Below, in pieces: positions 35,201 to 40,841 of a DNA stretch of 40,841 bases (its first letter is position 1; each line of letters starts with the position of its first letter). The notes under the pieces are model-generated. The model did no database searches, was not told the DNA's origin, and saw only the letters and a list, made by a program, of their open reading frames with translations. The DNA is from Acanthaster planci (taxonomy: Eukaryota; Echinodermata; Asteroidea; Valvatida; Acanthasteridae), in the NCBI RefSeq assembly GCF_001949145.1, contig NW_019091366.1:2553006-2593846 (forward strand), in the 5' to 3' direction. A program made the translations under genes and the position numbers.

Positions 35201-35988
35201 TTAACCACTCATCGAAGGGGAAAGCGTCACTGATTAACACCTATGGGCTATGTGTAATTACCAGTGCTCTAGGAGACGAAGACTTGGCCATGTATGGGCC
35301 TCACTGGCAAGGAAATTAACAAATTAAAACAGTCCAGCTTTGTCGCCTGGCATCTCCCATATCAAGTGCAATCAATACTGTACTGCTTGCGGGCAGAGAG
35401 TCGGCCATCAAAAGCTATTGTACTCCTCAGAGATACTCCTGAGATTACAACTCCTAATGCGGTCCTGAAATTTGTTAGGCCTTCTTCTTCAAGAAGAGAA
35501 GTAGCTGAGGAATACACCCGTGAAGCTGAGGGTTTAGTTGGATGCAGACTGAGGGGGAAAAATCCCGATCCAATTCACAATGGCAATCTTGAAAAAAGGC
35601 ATGAATGCCGGGATTGATCAAGAAATTGTGCATGTGCAAGTACTGCCCTCACATGAAAATATAGGGGGAGGAAGTTGGTCAATCAAAGAGTTCTGGGGGT
35701 GGTGCTATACATAGTATTCATAGTGTGTAATACCTTAGACTTTCTGCTTACTGATGCTATGGAGGAGAAAGGACTTTCCTCTATGCTGATACATATATGC
35801 AAAGAATGGACACTTGCCTAAAACAGCATTATTGAAGTAAAATCCAAGGTGCTGCCACACAGAGATGGTTCATCAGTCGATGAGACAGTTTGCAAGACCC
35901 CCCTGATGTGACTTAGTAACCAAGATATCTGACAAACAGAATTGGGGTGCCTGGTATCAGAAAATTACCATTTTAACGTATGTTGGCG

Positions 35989-36003
35989 ATGCAAATGAAC
36001 AAT
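35989..36003 (+). promoter_or_regulatory. Octamer and SOX-like words, adjacent
   Basis: ATGCAAAT (35989-35996), a perfect POU octamer, is followed after one base by AACAAT (35998-36003), a SOX-type core. Orientation differs from the canonical SOX-POU composite element. Candidate site only. Confidence 0.22.
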
Positions 36004-37159
36004 TGGGTCATCCCTATGATGCCGTCATGGACACTTTGTAGCTGTTAATCTTGGCTATTATGACCACACATGCATAAAAGGCCCACCATGCCATCACGTT
36101 TAGAAAATGAACAGCAGGTACCAACAAACCATATTTTTCAAGTTATGGCCTAGGCGTGGGCAACATAAAAATGTGGGGTTTATTAAGATAAAAACTTGAA
36201 GAGTGAATTGTTTTATCAACATGTTTCTTTCAATTATCTGTGCCGTTTCCACCATTAAAGAGTACTTGAAGCTTTCAAAATCCTGCCAAAATGTATTAAC
36301 TCGAGGATGAGCATCATAAACTTACAGCTTCAAAAAGGATAGATTAGTGAGTTGCTCTGAATGAGAATTAAATTAAAAATCAGTGAAAAGCTTATGCCTT
36401 GAATTACGCCAACAAATAATAACAAAGAGGCTTTATTCAATGGCAAATGATATTGACATTTTTCAACAGGTTTCAAAGCTCACATTAGGTAAGAAAAAAC
36501 CTCAATTTCCTTTGGTGGTTTATGTGTCTGCATGAAAGCATGCTACTTGAATGTTCACTCATTTACCACCTGAAGTCTTACAAATTGGGCATTTTTTATG
36601 AAACCAATATCTAGGGGTCAAACACATTGCCAACAAAACGTGACTTAACAATCAGCAGGTCGCCTTTCACCTCACAAGTTAAGTAGGTTCTGCAAATGCT
36701 AGCACACACCCCCCTCCCTTTGCTCACCTCCCTCCCGACCCAACCACCCCTGTCACTGATTGGATATGCACCCTCTCACTATCTGTACAGCCAATGGTTT
36801 ACACTTCACACCGCAGCATGAAAGAGAGATGCAAGCTGCCATACAACCAGTCTGTTTTAACAGTGTTGCGTTCCCCCAACGTGTGCACTTTCCGTCGACC
36901 GGCCCGGAAGTTTCAAAGATGAACACATGCTCCATTTGCAGTGGTTCCCAGGAACAATGAGCTTAAGGGATATCAGTTAGCCCCGTACTACGTGTTGGAT
37001 TCTATGGAGGCCAGGGCAAGACAGAGGAGGTTCTAGATGAGAGAGCCAAGAATTCATTTCCCTGGCATTGGTGAAATCGGGTAATCTTTCATATGGGCAA
37101 TGGGAAGAGTGAGAGCTCTGTCAACATTGACTCAACTACATCACAATATAAGAACAGGG

Positions 37160-37191
37160 CTGGCTTGATAGCATATTAATAGTCAAGCCAG
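37160..37191. repeat. Hairpin, 9-bp perfect stem and 14-nt loop
   Basis: The arms CTGGCTTGA (37160-37168) and TCAAGCCAG (37183-37191) are exactly complementary, and the stem could extend by G-T pairs outside. The loop contains ATATTAATA. The stem is too short for a Drosha-type precursor. It could be a structured regulatory element, a transposon end remnant or chance. Confidence 0.6.
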
Positions 37192-37557
37192 TTTGACTCC
37201 CACTAACCAACACATAATTTGGTTTCCCATCTCTCCTGCCTCTCCACATGTCTATTTCCTAACCATTGTTTTCACTCAAGAAACCACAACAAAAGCCATC
37301 TTGTCTACGATTCCATCTTAAACCTTTACCCCATTAAATCCAAACACAACCCCAAATTTCTGTTGGGTCTTGTAAAAATGAGACGTAAAATTGGAACAAT
37401 CTTTGAAGTGGGTTCTTCTACATGTACACGTATTTAACTTTTTCCAAGGATGGATTTGCACGAGGGAGATGTTAATTAATTTAGGATTTTTTGCCCTGGC
37501 TGACGTGTATTACACTGTATACTCTGTTAGTTAACTAGTACCGTCATTGGATGTTGT

Positions 37558-37571
37558 TACATGTACATGTA
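37558..37571. repeat. Overlapping TACATGTA palindromes
   Basis: TACATGTACATGTA: two copies of the 8-bp palindrome TACATGTA overlap by two bases. This is the densest instance of a word that is clearly over-represented in the window (11 copies; see findings). Confidence 0.7.
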
Positions 37572-38524
37572 TAAGATTAAAAGTAACTTAAAAGATCATA
37601 AATAACATCATACAACATCAAATGGACTCATTTCAGCATTTTGTTTCCTCTAGAAAAGTGTATCTTTTTCATGTACATTATAATTCAAAATCGAATTCAT
37701 CAAAATAACATGAAATATAGTATTAGAAAAACCCAGCAAAAATGAAGAAACTGACCAGCACAGTTCTCAAATGAACCTAGAAATTCAAAAGGATATTGAG
37801 ATAGGTACAATTACAATGATATACAATACTTCCTGCATAAGCAGTTCATCTAATTGTTAGAGATGGAGAAAAAGCTGACTCAGAAGAAAATATTCCTCAG
37901 ACACATTCCCCCAAAGATAACAAATATCCAAATTCACTATAAATGCCAGTCCTGGACACGTCGGAGCAGCTAAGCAGACTGCAGATGAGCCAGTTTATGT
38001 CAACATGCCTTGATATCATATTCAACAAATGAACAACACCATCTCAACCCTAATGAAAAGGCTGCCATGCGTGGATACCTTGTTTATTCAGGGAAGAGCA
38101 TGCTTGCATTGAGAGATTTTTTCCTACTTTTTGGAGGGTGTGAGAAGTGCATGATAAATGACTTGTGAATCTTCTGAGAGCAGTACTTGCTTATTAATAG
38201 CCAGGAATCTGATTCTATGAAGGGTCGAGGGCCCAAACCAATTAGTAGGGTTGTTATGACTGTAGAGACAATGACAAAATTAGTGCTGACACATCCGAAA
38301 AATGGAAAGGACTATCCACTCCTGTATTATATCCAAATTATATTTATAGTATTGTCTTTTAGTAACAAAAAATATTGCCAACGAAAATTACGTGAGTAAG
38401 ACAAATTATGTTGATGTGGAAGTTATGTTTTCGGGGAACTGTAACTCAATACAAATGTCACTCATCATCCCAAAACCAGGCCAAAGTCGGTATCTGTGAT
38501 GTTGGACAATTCCTCTCCTTCAGC

Positions 38525-38535
38525 TTTTTTTTTTT
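38525..38535 (+). repeat. T11 homopolymer
   Basis: Eleven consecutive T. No associated element was seen. Confidence 0.85.
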
Positions 38536-39549
38536 AACACTTTAAAGTGATCCATGTTAAATCAAAATTCTGTCTGCAGTAAGCTTCTCACGGGTAGAGA
38601 TAGCTGTAAAACTCCCATGAAAATCTGTACAGTGGAAGTTCCACTATTTGAGGGTTATGAAGTTACCGACTTCAGCCTGGTTTGGGGATGGTAGATCACA
38701 AATATTCAGATGAACCATGCTGGTGGGTTGTCCAATCATTTGTTCTCGCAAATGCTGAAAGTAATTTTTCTACTGACTGTGAAATTTCTTTGCTTATTCT
38801 TCATTTAAGGATTCTGAAATTTCAACTTGATTACATCAACTCTTTCAGGGAGGCTACAAAACTCATTCCACGAAATCTGAATTTTTATAAAAACTAGGTT
38901 GCAAAAAGAACTGACTCTGGAGCATTTTTTCACCCAGTCAAGGTGTCACTGTAATGGATTGGCAGTTGCAAACTCTAAAGAACAGTTTCCAAAACAAACA
39001 TACCCCAGTAGGGGATAAATAAGGCTATTCATGGAAGAGGTCAATGGGTCCCTATCAGGTAAGAACAGGTCATACACCCTCTGCCATGCACCACTGAACA
39101 TGCCACAATGCTGTAATTTCACAGGTGTTTGACCACCAAAATATACTTAGTATTACACTACACACATGCAATGGCCCAAGAACCAACTTTCTATGAGAAG
39201 GCTGGCAAACGAGAAAAGACCTGGGCCTGGTTTTATGAAGTTCATTCTTTTCTTTAGCCGGGATGAAAATAAGAAAATTTACCAACAAGAAACCCTCCTG
39301 AGTCATAAAATTGTAGGTTGGAGAACCTCAAGGGGAACTTGTGGTCAACTTGGCTTTCTGAGTCACCAATGGAGGAAGGAATACAAGCACTGTAGTTACA
39401 TTCATTTTTGATGGAAGTCCAGCATCAGCTTTTATCATCGAATGCGCATACTTTTTTCGAGCTAATAGTAGTAATACATGGCAGAGTTTGACACTGGAAG
39501 AGACAGCAGGTGTTAACAGACAGGTGTTGGGTTTTATATCAGATTGAAA

Positions 39550-39729
39550 GCCAGTTCATACTTGGCATGAAAGCAAACACAAATTTGCAAATTTGTGATG
39601 TCAGATCAAATATTGGCACTGCAAATTTGCAAAAGTTGAACACATTTCAACTTGAGTAAGAGTCTGCTGCAAATCTTTTATGACGTCAAATCCACTTGGC
39701 TCTCACATTCACCTGTAGTATGAAGTGGC
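39550..39729. mobile_element. MITE-like non-autonomous DNA transposon remnant
   Basis: The ends form imperfect terminal inverted repeats: GCCAGTTCATACT at 39550-39562 against GCCACTTCATACT read from the other strand at 39717-39729 (12 of 13). The 180-bp interior has no coding capacity and is itself self-complementary: a 20-bp perfect palindrome at 39578-39597 (half CACAAATTTG) and an 8-bp-stem hairpin at 39633-39653. TGATGTCA and TGACGTCA words lie inside symmetrical positions (near 39597 and 39680). A clear target-site duplication is not visible, so the superfamily is undetermined. I recall similar ends in deuterostome repeats but could not check. Confidence 0.65.
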
Positions 39730-40841
39730 CATAAGTGAGAGGTGATATTCATGGGAATATGGCAAAACATTAGGACTTGCAGCAATGGAGCACCTGCGAG
39801 TTCGCAATAATAAACCAAATCAGCGGCAGGCTAGAATGTGGGTCTGGGAATCATTGAAGGCATGGCCTCCAAAGTCATGCAAGTGTACAGGGACTAGTGG
39901 TACCAGGACCCTGAGAGGTGGAACACATCCTCGTTAGCCAGTGGCGAACTGCCATCAGCTGAACAGCAGTGACCTTAGCGTATTAGCATGACTGTATGCC
40001 TACATGGATAGCGCTAGGAATGAGAGATGAACACCCGCATCAACCGGTACCCTGCAGCCATGAAATCTTGTCTGGCTCTCACTAGCAGGTCGGCCAGCTT
40101 ACACTAGTGCCTTTAGCAAAACGGTGTCACAGTACACCTTGGTTGTCCCCCGCATAGTTTTACAAGCTTTTGGGGGCCTTCCATAGCACCAGGAAAAAAG
40201 GAAGAATAAAAGCACATCTAAAAAGTCCAGGGACATCAAGCTGCATGCACATGAGACAATCACCGTTGTTAACCCAGCCACTGGCGTTTTTAGGAAGAAA
40301 AACTTTAAAATGGCTATGGGTTGGCTATGCAGCTATAACTAACGATATCATGTAACTGCTGTGAAATGAAGGAGGTGCCAAGACTCAACACAGACGCACA
40401 ATAAATGGCACCATCAGTCTAGCCAAACCCCCAGGCGCAATTTGTGATAATTTTTGCCCAGTCGAGAGTAATCACTTGTTAAGACTGTGAGTAGAATCAG
40501 AAACTTTAGGATGGGTATCTGCTGTACCACTGCGGCGATAATCTCTGCAGTTAACAACAGCATTGGGAACGTTGACCTGAATTTGAATGTTATTGAATTA
40601 TTGCAAATCATGCTTGAGACACATCATATCAGTTGACATTATAGAAAAAACATCTGTGGCTGAATTGACAAAATGTGCTCATGGTAACTAAAATGTCCTC
40701 TCTGCTTGTATCAGATGCATCATACTCAGCTTCTCGCAGAACAGAAATTGAGATTTATTGTTTTCCAAGCAAAAGTCATGATGAGCAAACAATTTTTTCA
40801 GAAGAAAAGCTGAAATTAGCTTTTATAATCTATACAGAGGA
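39730..40841. other. Unique non-coding sequence at right edge
   Basis: No gene was seen. The part from about 39780 to 40160 is richer in CpG (about a dozen) and in non-repetitive mixed sequence than the last 500 bases, which are AT-rich. An ATGGTAAC half X-box lies near 40681. Open frames are all short. Confidence 0.5.

Larger units (their letters stand above)
32001..37150. other. Unique non-coding sequence
   Basis: No gene was recognised. The stretch holds diverged short repeats at 32074-32203, TACATGTA at 33020, an isolated tRNA B-box-like word at 34924-34936 without a cloverleaf, a POU/SOX-like pair at 35989 and a CpG-rich patch near 36880-36910. The plus-strand frames 32662-33000 and 35294-35617 (about 112 and 107 codons) match no family I know. 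Confidence 0.55.
37200..39540. other. AT-rich unique non-coding sequence
   Basis: No gene was recognised. The stretch contains three of the TACATGTA words (37419 and the overlapping pair at 37558), a T11 run, and at 39221-39240 a CTGGGCCTGGTTTTATGAAG word. The last resembles a phrase common in dispersed repeats of marine invertebrates, but no element ends are visible. Confidence 0.55.

Noticed and set aside
35294-35617. Plus-strand frame of about 107 codons
   Set aside because: The codons look plausible, but there is no recognisable domain and no splice evidence. Within chance expectation.
1-40841. TAATCC/GGATTA sites for K50 homeodomain factors
   Set aside because: I counted about 22, and base composition predicts about 26, so there is no enrichment.
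1-40841. CRISPR arrays, operons, bacterial promoters, rRNA or phage genes
   Set aside because: No regularly spaced repeats, no gene clusters and no recognisable prokaryotic genes. The sequence is of eukaryotic non-coding character.

Overview
This 40.8 kb window looks like non-coding DNA from an animal, most likely a marine invertebrate deuterostome such as an echinoderm or hemichordate. That lineage is an inference. It rests on roughly 40% G+C (by eye), no bacterial-style gene packing, abundant TACATGTA words, one SINE-like element and one terminal-inverted-repeat element of kinds I associate with such genomes. I could run no search, so the species, the gene that owns the region and even intron versus intergenic status are undetermined.

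I found no protein-coding exon, tRNA, rRNA or recognisable microRNA that I can support. The longest open frame is about 127 codons, and only eight reach 100. At this base composition about a dozen stop-free runs of that length are expected by chance over six frames. None resembles a domain I know, so no CDS is annotated.

Layout. 1-240: CpG-enriched edge. 241-3120: AT-rich unique sequence with a 17-bp palindrome. 3121-4250: more GC-rich, with two purine tracts and a G10 run. 4251-7600: AT-rich, with a three-half-site nuclear-receptor-like palindrome and a small tandem repeat. 7632-7820: the sharpest CpG-dense block. 7900-13200: a 30-bp tandem duplication, a CTCF-like word and a perfect AGGTCA direct repeat with spacer 3. 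13200-24440: mostly unique sequence with two CNE-like stretches, two nearly identical RFX X-box-like sites and simple repeats. 24470-24720: a tRNA-derived SINE-like remnant. 24721-32000: a spacer-4 AGGTCA direct repeat, a homeodomain-rich CNE-like block, a triple half-site cluster and the best RFX X-box. 32000-39540: short diverged repeats and a 9-bp-stem hairpin. 39550-39729: a 180-bp MITE-like element. 39730-40841: unique sequence.

The window has very few recognisable mobile elements. It has more closely paired nuclear-receptor half-sites than expected (five pairs at four loci, where my rough estimate is well under one), a near-perfect X-box and several homeodomain-rich patches. The simplest reading is an intron or gene desert carrying cis-regulatory elements of a nearby gene. 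This is a hypothesis from sequence words only. I saw no undescribed multi-gene system.
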